From positions 1 to 64,000 of the forward strand of contig NZ_FCOI02000003.1 of NCBI RefSeq assembly GCF_001544795.2: a stretch of 64,000 bases of DNA. The letters are read 5' to 3'. Numbering within the stretch: the first letter of the stretch is position 1; every line of letters starts with the position of its first letter. The stretch comes from Caballeronia temeraria (GTDB lineage: Bacteria; Pseudomonadota; Gammaproteobacteria; Burkholderiales; Burkholderiaceae). A program made the translations under genes and the position numbers. The notes under the pieces are model-generated. The model was given only the letters and a program-made list of their open reading frames with translations, was not told the origin of the DNA and did not search any database. Of the stretch, positions 26,495 to 35,802 are shown piece by piece.

Positions 26495-27004
26495 ATGACG
26501 CCAATCGCCATCATTCAAGGCACGCCGACATGGGTCTGGGTGCTGCTCGCGTTCCTGCTGTATCGCGGCATCAAGGCGATGCAGGCCAGCACTACGCCGC
26601 TTTCGAAGCTCGCCATCGTGCCGGTGATTTTCGCGGGCATGGGCATCGCGCATCTGGTTGCTTCGCCGCTCACGGGATGGATGGCGGTTGCCGTCTGGAT
26701 CATCACGTTCGGCGCGGGCATGATCGGCGGCGTGTTCGCTGCGAGCCAGAGCCGCTTCATCGTCGATCCGATGGCGCGAACCGTGATGCTGCCGGGATCG
26801 AAACTGCCGTTGCTGCTGATCGCCGCGACATTCATCGCGAAGTTCTGGCTGGGCTTCGAGATGGCGACCGTGAGTCACCTGCCGGCGCTCATGACCTATA
26901 CAGTCATCGACGCCGCGGTGTCGGGCATCGTCGCGGGCATCTTCGCCGGACGCTTCTTCACGTACTGGAAAACGATGCATGCGCTGCGCGCCTCGTGGGC
27001 CTGA
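26495..27004 (+). CDS. Small integral membrane protein, DUF6622-like
   Basis: A 169-residue hydrophobic protein with about five predicted helices (VWVLLAFLLYRGIKAM, KLAIVPVIFAGMGIAHLV, AVAVWIITFGAGMIGG, LLLIAATFIAKFW and AAVSGIVAGIFAGRFF). It resembles uncharacterised proteobacterial membrane proteins of the DUF6622 type. The start is the ATG at 26495, 6 bases after AAGGAG; an ATG at 26489 is too close to that site. A strong terminator follows, so it is a single-gene unit. Function unknown. Confidence 0.72.
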   Translation: MTPIAIIQGTPTWVWVLLAFLLYRGIKAMQASTTPLSKLAIVPVIFAGMGIAHLVASPLTGWMAVAVWIITFGAGMIGGVFAASQSRFIVDPMARTVMLPGSKLPLLLIAATFIAKFWLGFEMATVSHLPALMTYTVIDAAVSGIVAGIFAGRFFTYWKTMHALRASWA

Positions 27005-27033
27005 GCGATATTGCTTGAATTTAATCGCTGACG

Positions 27034-27073
27034 ACGCACGATTACGAAGAGACCTGTCTTCGTGATCGTGCGT
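27034..27073 (+). terminator. Rho-independent terminator after the small membrane protein gene
   Basis: Arms at 27034-27050 and 27057-27073 can pair over 17 bp with a single G-U, around a GACCTG loop, followed by TTTGTCGTT. It begins 30 bases after the upstream stop codon. Confidence 0.75.
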
Positions 27074-27198
27074 TTGTCGTTCAGAGCGCGTGCTCGCAAA
27101 TGGCGTCACACTTGTTGCTCTCGATCATCCGTTTTTCGCGTCAGACTCAATCACGGCATACAACGAGCCAGCGTTCAACTCAGGAGGTTGCAAAAGCC

Positions 27199-27993
27199 AT
27201 GACTACATCAGACGAAAAGGGAACGACGGGCACAGGAACCGTCATGCGCACGCCACCCGTCGTGTCGCAAGAGGAATGGGAAGCGGCGCGTCAGCAATTG
27301 CTCGTAAAGGAAAAGGCCCATACGCGCGCCCGCGATGCGCTCGCGGCCGAGCGCCGTCGCATGCCGTGGACCGCAGTGAAGACGGATTATGTTTTCGAAG
27401 GCCCCGACGGCAAGATCGGCTTCCTCGATCTTTTCGATGGACGGCGTCAGCTGATCGTCTATCGCGCGTTCTACGAGCCCGGCGTGTTCGGCTGGCCGGA
27501 GCATGCGTGCCGCGGCTGTTCGCTCGTCGCGGATCAGGTCGCTCATCTTTCGCATCTGAATGCGCGCGACACGACGCTCGTCTTCGTATCGCGTGCGCCG
27601 CAGGAGGACATCGCGCGGCTGAAGCAACGCATGGGCTGGAACATTCCGTGGTTCACGCTGACCGATCGTTTCGATGCCGACTTCGGCGTCGACGAATGGC
27701 ACGGCACGAACGTGTTCTTTCGCGACGGAGATCGCGCGTTCCGCACGTACTTCCTCAATAATCGCGGCGACGAGCAGATGGGCAATACGTGGAACTATCT
27801 CGACATCACGCCGCTCGGCCGTCAGGAACGGTGGGAAGACTCGCCTGAAGGTTATCCGCAGACGCCGACCTACAAGTGGTGGAACTGGCACGACAGCTAT
27901 GTCGATGATGCCCCGACCGACAAGAAATGGGTCGACATTTCCGATGCGGGCGAAGCCGCATTCCGTGCCGAAAGCGCAAAAAACAAAGCGTGA
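27199..27993 (+). CDS. DUF899 family thioredoxin-like protein
   Basis: A 264-residue protein of the DUF899 (AhpC/TSA-like) family. Typical segments are RRMPWTAVKTDYVFEGPDGK, LIVYRAFYEPG, CRGCSLVADQVAHL and the C-terminal WWNWHDSY. The CRGC pair near residue 100 gives it a possible redox site. CAGGAGG precedes the ATG at 27199 by 11 bases. No enzyme activity is established for the family; it is usually listed as a thioredoxin-fold oxidoreductase. Confidence 0.82.
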   Translation: MTTSDEKGTTGTGTVMRTPPVVSQEEWEAARQQLLVKEKAHTRARDALAAERRRMPWTAVKTDYVFEGPDGKIGFLDLFDGRRQLIVYRAFYEPGVFGWPEHACRGCSLVADQVAHLSHLNARDTTLVFVSRAPQEDIARLKQRMGWNIPWFTLTDRFDADFGVDEWHGTNVFFRDGDRAFRTYFLNNRGDEQMGNTWNYLDITPLGRQERWEDSPEGYPQTPTYKWWNWHDSYVDDAPTDKKWVDISDAGEAAFRAESAKNKA

Positions 27994-28030
27994 AAGCCTG
28001 AAGGGGCCGGCTATCGTGCGTTTCTGATTT

Positions 28031-28885
28031 TTATGGTTCGATCGCGCCCGCGAACGTCAGCCATTCGCCGACGATCGCCTCGGGCGCATCTTCCTGCATC
28101 AGATGTCCTGATCCGCGTACTCGCGTAAAGCGCGCGCCCGGAATCAGCGACGCGAGCTCGACACCGCGCTCGACCGGAATCCATTCGTCCTCTTCGCCCC
28201 AGATAATCGAAACGGGGCATTCCAGTTCTCCGTAGCGCGATTGCACTTCATCGGTATAACGCTGATCCATCTGCGCGATCTGCCGATAAAACGCGGCCTG
28301 CCCTGTCTCGCCTGTCCATGGCCGCGTATAGATGCACAAGGTCTCTTCGGCCAAGCGCCGATGCGCCGCGCCTTGCAGATAGGCATCGAGCATCGCCTGA
28401 TGCATGTACGCCGGCACGCCCGCGAAGGCCGCTTCGTGTTGACGCACGTGACGCACGAAAGGCGATCCCCAGGGCGCAACGGCGACCGGATCGACGAGCA
28501 TCAGAGAACGATACGCGCAGCCGTCGAGCAACGCGGCTCTCAACGATGTCGCGCCGCCGAAGTCGTGCGCGAGCACGTCCGGTAAAGCGCCGCTCCATTC
28601 GACGCTCCAATGCGCGAGAAGCGCCGCGAGCACGCGATTCTGCACGCCGAGCGACACGTCCTGTCCATCGCGCATCTCCGACGCTCCGTAGCCCAGCAGA
28701 TCGAAGTAATGCACGCGCCGCGAGCGTGCCGCAATCGGCGCAATGCGCCGCCATACCTGCGACGAGAACGGCGTGCCGTGCACCAGCACGAGCGGCGCGC
28801 CCTCACCGATCGCGCCGTGGCGCACGACTTGTCCTTCGAAATTGAAAGCGCGATCGAGCGGCAAGGCATCGTCCGGTTTGCTCAT
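28031..28885 (-). CDS. Alpha/beta hydrolase with Asp nucleophile (dehalogenase/epoxide hydrolase type)
   Basis: A 284-residue alpha/beta hydrolase. The nucleophile elbow is AHDFGG with Asp108 in place of Ser, as in haloalkane dehalogenases and epoxide hydrolases. The oxyanion loop is HGTPFSSQVW, the acid is in GEEDEWIP and the base His in GSGHLMQED. GGAGG lies before the ATG at 28885. It starts 14 bp after the PoxB-like stop on the same strand, so the two may be co-expressed. Substrate unknown. Confidence 0.84.
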   Translation of the reverse strand: MSKPDDALPLDRAFNFEGQVVRHGAIGEGAPLVLVHGTPFSSQVWRRIAPIAARSRRVHYFDLLGYGASEMRDGQDVSLGVQNRVLAALLAHWSVEWSGALPDVLAHDFGGATSLRAALLDGCAYRSLMLVDPVAVAPWGSPFVRHVRQHEAAFAGVPAYMHQAMLDAYLQGAAHRRLAEETLCIYTRPWTGETGQAAFYRQIAQMDQRYTDEVQSRYGELECPVSIIWGEEDEWIPVERGVELASLIPGARFTRVRGSGHLMQEDAPEAIVGEWLTFAGAIEP

Positions 28886-28899
28886 CGATACCTCCATGC

Positions 28900-30621
28900 T
28901 CAACGCAGATTCGTGCGAGCGAGTTCGACGATTTCATCGCCGCGTCCGCTCAGAATCGCTCGCAGCATGTAGAGGCTGAAGCCCTTCGCCTGCGATAGCT
29001 CGATGGTCGGCGGCATCGCGAGTTCATGCTTCGACGTGACCACATCGACGAGCGCCGGTCCCTTGTGCGCGAAGGCTTCGCGCAGCGCGTTCTCGAGTTG
29101 CTCCGACTCCTCGACACGCACCGACCAGATGCCCGCGCCCTTCGCGATCTGCGAGAAATCGGTCTTGCTCAGATCCACGTTGGTGTCGAGATAACCGCCC
29201 GCCTTCAGTTCCATCGACACGAAACCGAGCAAGCTGTTATTGAACACGACGACCTTGATCGGCAGGTCGAGTTGCACGGCCGAGAGCAGATCGCCGAGCA
29301 GCATCGACAAACCGCCATCGCCCGATAGCGACACCACTTGCCGTTGCGGTCGAGCGGCCTGCGCGCCGAGTGCCTGCGGCATCGCATTGGCCGTCGAACC
29401 GTGATTGAACGAGCCGTGCAACTGGCGCTTGCCGTTCATCGTCAGATAGCGCGCGGCCCAGAGTGTGGGCGTGCCGACGTCCACGGTGAAGATCGCGTCA
29501 TCGGCTGCGATTTCATCGACGAGCTTTGTCAGATATTGCGGATGAATCGGACGGCCCGGCGCGGATGGCGTCGCGAGATCGTCGAGGCCCTTGCGCGCCG
29601 TGGCGTAATGCTTGAGCGCATTCTCCAGAAAGCGCCGCTCGTCCTTGCGCTGAAGCTTGGGCAAGAGCGCCGTCAGCGTTTCCTTGATCGTGCCGACGAG
29701 CCCCATTTCCAACGGCGCGCGGCGTCCGAGTTGCGAGCCGCGCCAGTCGATCTGCACGATCTTCGCCTGCGGCGGATAGAACGGGCGATACGGGAAATCG
29801 CAACCGAGCAGCAGCAATGTATCGCACGACATCATCGCGTGATAGCCGGAACTGAAGCCGATGAGTCCCGTCATGCCGACATCGAACGGATTGTCGTACT
29901 CGATGAACTGCTTGCCGCGCAACGCATGCACGATGGGCGCGCCGAGCGTATCGGCGAGCGCGACCACTTCGTCGTGCGAGCCTGCGACGCCGCTGCCGCA
30001 CATGATCGTCACCGCTTCGCAGCCGTTCAGCAGGCCCGCGAGCTTGTCGAGATCCGCATCGGCGGGCACGATCGCGCCCGGCGCGCTCGCGGTCCAGCGC
30101 GGCTCGACATCCGGTCCTTCGCTCAATGCGACATCGCCCGGCAACACGATCACCGCGACACCACGTTGATCGATCGCCGCGCGCATCGCGCGTTCGAGCA
30201 CGCGCGGAAACTGCGACGCGTTCGACACCAGTTCCACGAAGTGACTGCATTCCTTGAACAGCTCTTGCGGATGCGTTTCCTGAAAATAGCTGAGCCCGAT
30301 TTCCGTCGACGGAATATGCGCCGCGATGGCGAGCACCGGTTGATGATTGCGATGGCAATCGAAGAGGCCGTTGATGAGATGCAGATTGCCGGGACCGCAA
30401 CTGCCCGCGCATACGGCGAGCTTGCCGGTTGCGGCGGCATCCGCGCCGGCCGCGAAGGCCGCTGCTTCTTCGTGACGCGTGTGCATCCAGCGGATCGAGC
30501 CCACGCGGTCGAGGCTGAATGCCAATCCGTTCAGGCTGTCGCCTGTGACGCCCCAGATCCGTTCCACGCCCGCCGCCGCGAGCGTCTTCGCCAGATAGTC
30601 CGCAATCGTGTTCTTGGCCAT
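28900..30621 (-). CDS. Thiamine-pyrophosphate enzyme, PoxB-like (pyruvate:quinone oxidoreductase type)
   Basis: A 573-residue ThDP enzyme, the length of E. coli PoxB (572). The catalytic Glu is in [14 protein letters not shown] near residue 50, the central domain has [19 protein letters not shown], and the C-terminal ThDP motif runs [12 protein letters not shown] to VVFNNSLLG. PoxB turns pyruvate into acetate and CO2 and reduces ubiquinone at the membrane. AAGGGAAG precedes the ATG. A hydrolase gene follows after 14 bp. It could instead act on another 2-keto acid. Confidence 0.83.
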   Translation of the reverse strand: MAKNTIADYLAKTLAAAGVERIWGVTGDSLNGLAFSLDRVGSIRWMHTRHEEAAAFAAGADAAATGKLAVCAGSCGPGNLHLINGLFDCHRNHQPVLAIAAHIPSTEIGLSYFQETHPQELFKECSHFVELVSNASQFPRVLERAMRAAIDQRGVAVIVLPGDVALSEGPDVEPRWTASAPGAIVPADADLDKLAGLLNGCEAVTIMCGSGVAGSHDEVVALADTLGAPIVHALRGKQFIEYDNPFDVGMTGLIGFSSGYHAMMSCDTLLLLGCDFPYRPFYPPQAKIVQIDWRGSQLGRRAPLEMGLVGTIKETLTALLPKLQRKDERRFLENALKHYATARKGLDDLATPSAPGRPIHPQYLTKLVDEIAADDAIFTVDVGTPTLWAARYLTMNGKRQLHGSFNHGSTANAMPQALGAQAARPQRQVVSLSGDGGLSMLLGDLLSAVQLDLPIKVVVFNNSLLGFVSMELKAGGYLDTNVDLSKTDFSQIAKGAGIWSVRVEESEQLENALREAFAHKGPALVDVVTSKHELAMPPTIELSQAKGFSLYMLRAILSGRGDEIVELARTNLR

Positions 30622-30824
30622 GATGCTTCCCTTGTTGAAGAAAGGATGTCCAAAGATTCACCGGATCGCGCCCGGAACGACGCGCGCGCAGCCAGTGCTG
30701 GATCAATGCATGCAGGATTCAAAACGCAAAAGGAGTGTACGCCGGAGCGCGGCGGCTTGTCCTGGACGGTCTCAGAGCCGCATGGCACGGCGGTTCAGCG
30801 TAATTTGTGAAGGATTTTTGGGTG

Positions 30825-30846
30825 ATTCAATAGCGGTATATTGAAT
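30825..30846. promoter_or_regulatory. AT-rich inverted repeat upstream of the PoxB-like gene
   Basis: ATTCAATA (30825-30832) and TATTGAAT (30839-30846) are exact inverted copies with a 6-base spacer GCGGTA. The site lies about 200 bp upstream of the PoxB-like start, suitable for a regulator. No regulator gene is adjacent. Confidence 0.4.
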
Positions 30847-30889
30847 GCATTATTACCGACGGAAGCGAGCATGCGGAATGCAAACGACA

Positions 30890-30918
30890 ACGGAGCCGGT
30901 CGACTGACCCGGCTCCGT
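30890..30918 (-). terminator. Probable terminator of the amino-acid ABC operon
   Basis: ACGGAGCCGG (30890-30899) pairs perfectly with CCGGCTCCGT (30909-30918) across a 9-base loop. It lies 32 bases past the stop of the binding-protein gene. The T-tract is short (TTGTCG), so termination may be partial. Confidence 0.6.
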
Positions 30919-30949
30919 CTTGCGCGGCTAGCGGCAACAAGCGGGAAGC

Positions 30950-31747
30950 TCAGGCGCCCTTGCGCATGCTCTCCGGCAAATCACGCCCGTGATACTTCTT
31001 GTAGATCGTGTTGAGATTGCCGTTCTTCATGTTCGCGCCGACCCAGTTGTTCACCCACTCCTTCAGGCGCGGCTGGTCCTTGTTCATCGCGATGCCGAGA
31101 TCGAAGGTCTTCTGTTCGAATTTCATCTCGATGTTTCGTTGCGGTGCGCGATCCTGCATCTCCTTCAGATTCGAAGGCGTGCTGGAGAAGATATCGACCT
31201 GTCCCGTGACCATCGATGTGATGAGCGTCGCATCGTCTTCATAGCGCTGAATCTGCGCGCCCTTCGCCTGTTGCGTCGTCAGCGTGTCGTTCACCGTCGC
31301 GCGCGTGAGGCCGATGGTCTTGCCGTCGAGATCCGCGTAATTCTTCACGTTCGCCGACTTCACGCCGCCGACGATGATGGAGATCACCGCGTACGGATTC
31401 GAGAAATCGACCACTTTCGCGCGCTCGGGCGTCACCGACAGCGACGAGATCACGAGGTCCGCGCGCTTTGCCTGCAGCGTCGGAATGCGCGCGGCGTTGG
31501 TGATCTGCACGAGTTCGAGCTTCACGCCGAGATCTTTCGCGAGCGCCGTGGCGGTATCGACGTCCGATCCCGCGGGCTTCAGGTTCTGGTCGGCATAGCT
31601 GAAGAGCGGCGTGCCGATTGCGATCGCAACGCGCACGACGCCTGCTTTCTTGATGTCGTCGAGTTGATCGGCCATCACGCTATGTACGGCACCTGCCATC
31701 ATCAATGTTGCGAGAGTCGCGCGTGCAATGATTGTTTTCGCTTTCAA
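30950..31747 (-). CDS. Amino-acid ABC importer, substrate-binding protein (family 3)
   Basis: A 265-residue family 3 periplasmic binding protein. The signal peptide covers about residues 1-26 (ATLATLMMAGAVHSVMA). GSDVDTATALAKDLGVKLELV and RADLVISSLSVTPERAKVVDFSNPY are typical amino-acid contact segments. The start is TTG with GGAG 7 bases upstream. It is last in an operon of two permeases and an ATPase; cargo is probably a polar amino acid or derivative. Confidence 0.86.
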   Translation of the reverse strand: MKAKTIIARATLATLMMAGAVHSVMADQLDDIKKAGVVRVAIAIGTPLFSYADQNLKPAGSDVDTATALAKDLGVKLELVQITNAARIPTLQAKRADLVISSLSVTPERAKVVDFSNPYAVISIIVGGVKSANVKNYADLDGKTIGLTRATVNDTLTTQQAKGAQIQRYEDDATLITSMVTGQVDIFSSTPSNLKEMQDRAPQRNIEMKFEQKTFDLGIAMNKDQPRLKEWVNNWVGANMKNGNLNTIYKKYHGRDLPESMRKGA

Positions 31748-31794
31748 GTTACGTCTCCGTCGTTATGGGTGTTGCTGGATTGATGTTGCGGATA

Positions 31795-32523
31795 TCAAAG
31801 CCCGTTATCGAGGAATGCTCGCAATTCGGCCGTGCGCGGCGCATCGAGCATGCTGCCGTCGCCCACTTCCCATACCTTTCCCTGATGCATGTAGATGATG
31901 CGGTCCGCCACGCGCTTCGCAAAGGCCATCTCGTGCGTGACGAGCAGCATCGTCATGCCATCGGCCGCGAGATCTTCCATCACGCGCAGCACTTCGCCCG
32001 TCAATTGCGGATCGAGTGCCGACGTCACTTCGTCGAACAACATCACCTTTGGCGACATCGCAAGCGAACGCGCAATCGCGACACGCTGCTGCTGCCCGCC
32101 CGACAATTGTTCGGGATAGGCATCGGCCTTTTGTCCAAGACCTACTTGTTCCAGCACGTTCATCGCAATGCGCCGCGCTTCGTCGCGCGACATCTTTTTC
32201 ACGTGACGCAGCGCGAGCATGATGTTCTCTTCGACCGTCAGATGCGGAAAGAGGTTATAGCTCTGAAACACGATGCCGACTTCGCGGCGCAACAGATGCA
32301 AGTCGACTTTCGGATCATCGACACGAATGCCGCATACTTCGATCTCGCCCCGATCGATCGTCTCGAGCCTGTCGATACAGCGCAAAGCCGTGCTCTTGCC
32401 CGAACCGCTCGCACCGATCACGGCGATCATCTCGCCCTTGTTGACCTCGAAGGACACGCCCTTGAGCACATGATTGGAGCCGAAGCTCTTGTGAATATCG
32501 TCGACCTTAACGATTGCTGACAT
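31795..32523 (-). CDS. Amino-acid ABC importer, ATPase (GlnQ/HisP type)
   Basis: A 242-residue ATPase with Walker A GASGSGKST, Q-loop VFQSYNLFPHLTV, signature LSGGQQQRVAIARSLAM, Walker B VMLFDEVTSALDP and H-loop VTHEM. All are typical of the polar amino-acid uptake family. Its start overlaps the upstream permease stop by 17 bp, so the genes are coupled. Confidence 0.9.
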   Translation of the reverse strand: MSAIVKVDDIHKSFGSNHVLKGVSFEVNKGEMIAVIGASGSGKSTALRCIDRLETIDRGEIEVCGIRVDDPKVDLHLLRREVGIVFQSYNLFPHLTVEENIMLALRHVKKMSRDEARRIAMNVLEQVGLGQKADAYPEQLSGGQQQRVAIARSLAMSPKVMLFDEVTSALDPQLTGEVLRVMEDLAADGMTMLLVTHEMAFAKRVADRIIYMHQGKVWEVGDGSMLDAPRTAELRAFLDNGL

Positions 32524-33160
32524 TGAGCTTGTTCTCCATCGATTGGCTCCAGCGCGAAAGCGGATAGCACAGGACGAAATAGAAAGCGCCGACCAGTCCG
32601 AAGATGAGGAACGGCTGGAAGATCGAGTTGTTGATGATCTGCCCCGCGCGCGTCAGCTCGATAAAGCCGATCACCGAAGCAAGCGATGTCATCTTGATGA
32701 GCTGCACGAGAAAGCCGACGGTCGGCGGCAGCGCGAGACGCATCGCCTGCGGGATGATCACGAGGCGCAGCGTCTGCCAGCGCGTGAGCGACAGACACTC
32801 CGACGCTTCCCATTGCGGCTTCGGCATCGCTTCGATACAGCCGCGCCAGATATCGCCGAGATACGCGCTCGAATAAACCATCAACGCGAGGCCGGCCGCA
32901 ACGAGCGCGGGCACCTGATAGCCATACACCGACAAACCGAAGTACACGATGAAGAGCAGGATCAGCAGCGGAACACCCTGAATCGCTTCGATATACACGA
33001 GCGCCGTTCGCGACAGCCATGCGCGGGGCGAAATGCGCGCGAGCATCACGACGAATCCGCCGATGCCGCCGAGCACGAATGCAAGCGCGGAAAGCACGAG
33101 CGTCCAGCCTATCGATTGCACCAGATAGACGAAGTGAGCCGATGTGAATCCGCCGCTCAT
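32507..33160 (-). CDS. Amino-acid ABC importer, permease
   Basis: A 217-residue His/Glu/Gln-type permease with about five helices. The ATPase docking loop reads EASECLSLTRWQTLRLVIIPQA near residue 130. The ATG at 33160 overlaps the stop of the first permease (ATGA); a much longer upstream frame is not coding. Confidence 0.88.
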   Translation of the reverse strand: MSGGFTSAHFVYLVQSIGWTLVLSALAFVLGGIGGFVVMLARISPRAWLSRTALVYIEAIQGVPLLILLFIVYFGLSVYGYQVPALVAAGLALMVYSSAYLGDIWRGCIEAMPKPQWEASECLSLTRWQTLRLVIIPQAMRLALPPTVGFLVQLIKMTSLASVIGFIELTRAGQIINNSIFQPFLIFGLVGAFYFVLCYPLSRWSQSMENKLNVSNR

Positions 33161-33903
33161 GCCGCACCTCCGGGAATGACCGTATCGATGCGCTGCGGAT
33201 CGGGCGGCGTCTTGCCGGCGCGTTTCGCGGCGAGACGAATTGCACGGCGGCGCTTGAAGAGATGCTCGCCCACGGCCCACGCGATGAGCTTGATGACAAG
33301 CGACAGCACGAGATACAGCGCCGCGACGACGATGTACGTTTCGAGCGAGCGGAACGTGTCCGACTGCACCGTGTTGGCGACTGCCGTGAGTTCTTCCGCA
33401 GAGATTTGCGAAGCGATCGCGGAAGCTTGCATCATCAGCAGAAACTGGCTCGTCAATGCGGGATAGACCTTCTCGATCGACGGTTGCAGCATCACATGCC
33501 AGCCGATGCGCCACTTCGAAAGCCCGAGGCATTCCGCTGCTTCGATCTGCCCGCGCGGCACCGATTCCAGTCCGGCGCGAATAATCTCGGCCGCATAGGC
33601 GCCGATGTTGATGGTCATCGCAAGCGCGGCGGCTGCGAACGTCGGCATACGCAAGCCGATGCTCGCGAGACCGAAGTACAGCAGAAAGATCTGCACGAGG
33701 AACGGCGTATTGCGCACCGCCTCGATATAGATGATGCACAGGCGCGTCACCACCGGCAGCTTCGCGCGCTTGGCAAACGCGACCAGCATGCCGAGGATCA
33801 ACCCGAAAAACACGGCCACGCAGGTCATCTTGAGCGTGAGCCAGGCGCCTAGCAGGAACGTTGGCCAATACGGCAACAGCGGTGAGAAATCGAGCGAAAA
33901 CAT
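33157..33903 (-). CDS. Amino-acid ABC importer, permease
   Basis: A 248-residue permease paired with the next gene. It shows the family's EAVRNTPFLVQIFLLYFGL segment and the docking loop EAAECLGLSKWRIGWHVMLQPS. The C-terminal tail is basic (FKRRRAIRLAAKRAGK). First gene of the importer operon, 102 bp downstream of a uronate dehydrogenase gene on the same strand, with which it could share a transcript. Confidence 0.88.
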   Translation of the reverse strand: MFSLDFSPLLPYWPTFLLGAWLTLKMTCVAVFFGLILGMLVAFAKRAKLPVVTRLCIIYIEAVRNTPFLVQIFLLYFGLASIGLRMPTFAAAALAMTINIGAYAAEIIRAGLESVPRGQIEAAECLGLSKWRIGWHVMLQPSIEKVYPALTSQFLLMMQASAIASQISAEELTAVANTVQSDTFRSLETYIVVAALYLVLSLVIKLIAWAVGEHLFKRRRAIRLAAKRAGKTPPDPQRIDTVIPGGAA

Positions 33904-34005
33904 GGCGGCAATGTTCCTGTTGGGTCTGGACGCGACGGCTCGCGCGTCCGGCGCTGGATGTATGACGACATACTACGCATGCCGTGATACTGCATTTCGC
34001 ATGCA

Positions 34006-34851
34006 TTAAACCGGGTCGAACGGGCCTGTCGTCGTGAAGGTGCCACCTTGCAGCACGGCCACGGGATCGGTCGGCGCAGGCGGCGGCGTCGCTTCGATCT
34101 TGTCGCGGAACTGCTCCGACGAGTCGCGCGGGACGAAGCCGAGATGCGCGGCGCAGCGGTTGTCCCACCAGGTATGCGCATTCGCGGACATGCCGAAGAC
34201 GATCGTATGGCCGACGTCCTTAGTGAAGAGACTGCGGCGCAACAGGTCGTGAAAATCGTCGTAGCTCATCCAGCTCGCCATCATGCGGCGATCCTTCGGC
34301 TCCGGAAACACCGAGCCGATGCGAATGCTCACCGTCTCGATGCCATAGCGATCGAAGTACATCTGCGCAATATCTTCGCCGAAGGATTTCGACAGCCCGT
34401 AATAACCATCGGGACGCTTGCGCGCATCGGCATCGATTCGTTCGTCCTGCCGATAAAACCCCGTGACATGATTCGAGCTGGCGAACACGATGCGCTTCAC
34501 GCCCTGACGGCGCGCCGCTTCGTAAAGGTTGAACACGCCTTTGATATTCGCTTCGAGAATCTCTTCGAACGGACGCTCCACCGATACGCCGCCGAGATGA
34601 ACGATCGCATCGCAATCTTTCGCGAGTTCATCGACGGCGTGGCGGTCTGCCAGATCGCAAGGAGCGATCTCTTCGTGAGGCGCTGCCTCGCTCGGCAAGA
34701 CGCCCGGCAAGTCCGACACGCGCACGTGCCGCGCGAATTCGGCAACGCGATGCCGGATCGCGCGTCCGATCCCACCCGCGGCGCCGGTCAGCAACAACCG
34801 GTTGAATGGCGCGTCGTCGCCGGGTACTTGCGCGCTGCTTTGTTGTTCCAT
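34006..34851 (-). CDS. Uronate dehydrogenase-like SDR (copy 1)
   Basis: A 281-residue extended SDR closely resembling uronate dehydrogenase. It has the NAD motif LLTGAAGGIGRAI, DLADRHAV, IVHLGGVSVERPFEEI, FASSNHVTGFY, and the catalytic pair Tyr151/Lys155 in YYGLSKSFGE. The family oxidises D-galacturonate or D-glucuronate with NAD to the aldarolactone. AGGAG precedes the ATG. A GntR regulator gene is divergent; an amino-acid importer follows downstream. A second copy, with a different regulator, is at 38287-39117. Confidence 0.86.
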   Translation of the reverse strand: MEQQSSAQVPGDDAPFNRLLLTGAAGGIGRAIRHRVAEFARHVRVSDLPGVLPSEAAPHEEIAPCDLADRHAVDELAKDCDAIVHLGGVSVERPFEEILEANIKGVFNLYEAARRQGVKRIVFASSNHVTGFYRQDERIDADARKRPDGYYGLSKSFGEDIAQMYFDRYGIETVSIRIGSVFPEPKDRRMMASWMSYDDFHDLLRRSLFTKDVGHTIVFGMSANAHTWWDNRCAAHLGFVPRDSSEQFRDKIEATPPPAPTDPVAVLQGGTFTTTGPFDPV

Positions 34852-34918
34852 CGAGTTGTGTCTCCTGAAGGCTGTCGTCGCTAGGGATTAACCCTGCGCG
34901 TGTCTTCTTGTACGTTGT

Positions 34919-34942
34919 CATATCACTACATCATGCATATCA
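34919..34942. promoter_or_regulatory. Possible GntR operator repeats between uronate dehydrogenase and regulator
   Basis: CATATCA occurs at 34919-34925 and again at 34936-34942, 17 bases apart, in an AT-rich stretch between divergent genes. The first lies in the palindrome GTCATATCAC-like core (GT-N6-AC) often seen for GntR regulators. Weak evidence. Confidence 0.35.
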
Positions 34943-34966
34943 TCATTTGCCGATGGTTTTGTCAAT

Positions 34967-35758
34967 GTGTGTAAAACCCACTCCACCGGGATTCCCGTGA
35001 CGCTATTGCCCGATCTTCATGCCGACATCGACGCATCTTCGCCTGCATCGCCGGGAACGCGGCGCAGCCTCACCGCTCAGCTCGTGGATGCATTGCGCGC
35101 GCAAATCGATACGCAGGAACTGAAGGCCGGCAGCCGCCTCTCGACCGAAGCGGAAATGGTGCAGCGCTTCGGCGTGAGCCGCACGGTGGTACGCGAGGCG
35201 TTATCGCGATTGCAGGCGGCCGGGCTTGTGGAAACACGTCACGGCATCGGCACGTTCGTGTGCGAAGCGGGCATGTCATCGCTTCTGCGACTCGATCCCG
35301 CCGACGTCGCGGGCTCCATCGATGCACTCGCGATTCTCGAATTGCGCATCAGTCTCGAAACGGAAAGCGCAGGCCTCGCCGCCATGCGTTGCGATGCAAC
35401 CCGCCTGGCAACGATGCGCACGGCGCTCGCCGATTTTTCAAGGAGCGTGAGCGAAGCGACCGATACCGTCTCGCCCGATCTGCGCTTTCACATGGAGATC
35501 GCGTATGCGACGAACAATCGCTATTTCGTCGAGATCATGGAGCATCTCGGCACGCGCATGATTCCGCGCACGCGCATCACGGCCACGCCGATTCCGCGCG
35601 ATCAAAACGCGGAGTATCTGATGCGCGTGAATCGCGAGCATGAGCAGATCGCGGATGCCATCGAACGCGGCGACGCCGATTCGGCGCGCACCGCGATGCG
35701 TCTGCATCTGATCAATAGCCGGGAGAGATTGCGGCGGGCGCAGGCGGCATCCGAGTGA
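34967..35758 (+). CDS. GntR-family (FadR/FCD) transcriptional regulator
   Basis: A regulator of up to 263 residues. The winged helix reads LSTEAEMVQRFGVSRTVVREALSRLQAAGLVETRHGIGTFV (about residues 58-98), followed by an FCD domain with LELRISLETESAGLAA and a late NREHEQIADAIERGDAD segment. The start is uncertain: GTG 34967 gives the longest form, GTG 34997 a form 10 residues shorter; neither has a strong ribosome site. It is divergent from a uronate dehydrogenase, its likely target, and converges with an ACS-type MFS carrier gene. Confidence 0.86.
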   Translation: MCKTHSTGIPVTLLPDLHADIDASSPASPGTRRSLTAQLVDALRAQIDTQELKAGSRLSTEAEMVQRFGVSRTVVREALSRLQAAGLVETRHGIGTFVCEAGMSSLLRLDPADVAGSIDALAILELRISLETESAGLAAMRCDATRLATMRTALADFSRSVSEATDTVSPDLRFHMEIAYATNNRYFVEIMEHLGTRMIPRTRITATPIPRDQNAEYLMRVNREHEQIADAIERGDADSARTAMRLHLINSRERLRRAQAASE

Positions 35759-35802
35759 ATTTGCGAGGACCGCGCCGCCGCAGTCCTCGCATCGATGCAA
35801 AA

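Larger units (their letters stand above)
30622..30949. other. Intergenic region upstream of the PoxB-like gene
   Basis: About 330 bp with no convincing gene. It contains an inverted repeat ATTCAATA/TATTGAAT at 30825-30846 in an AT-rich stretch, and a stem-loop at 30890-30918 that can terminate the amino-acid ABC operon reading leftward. The PoxB-like promoter should also lie here. Confidence 0.5.

Noticed and set aside
30783..30799. TGGCAC stretch considered as a sigma-54 promoter
   Set aside because: The GC at the -12 position is absent at the required spacing of 10 bases from the GG.
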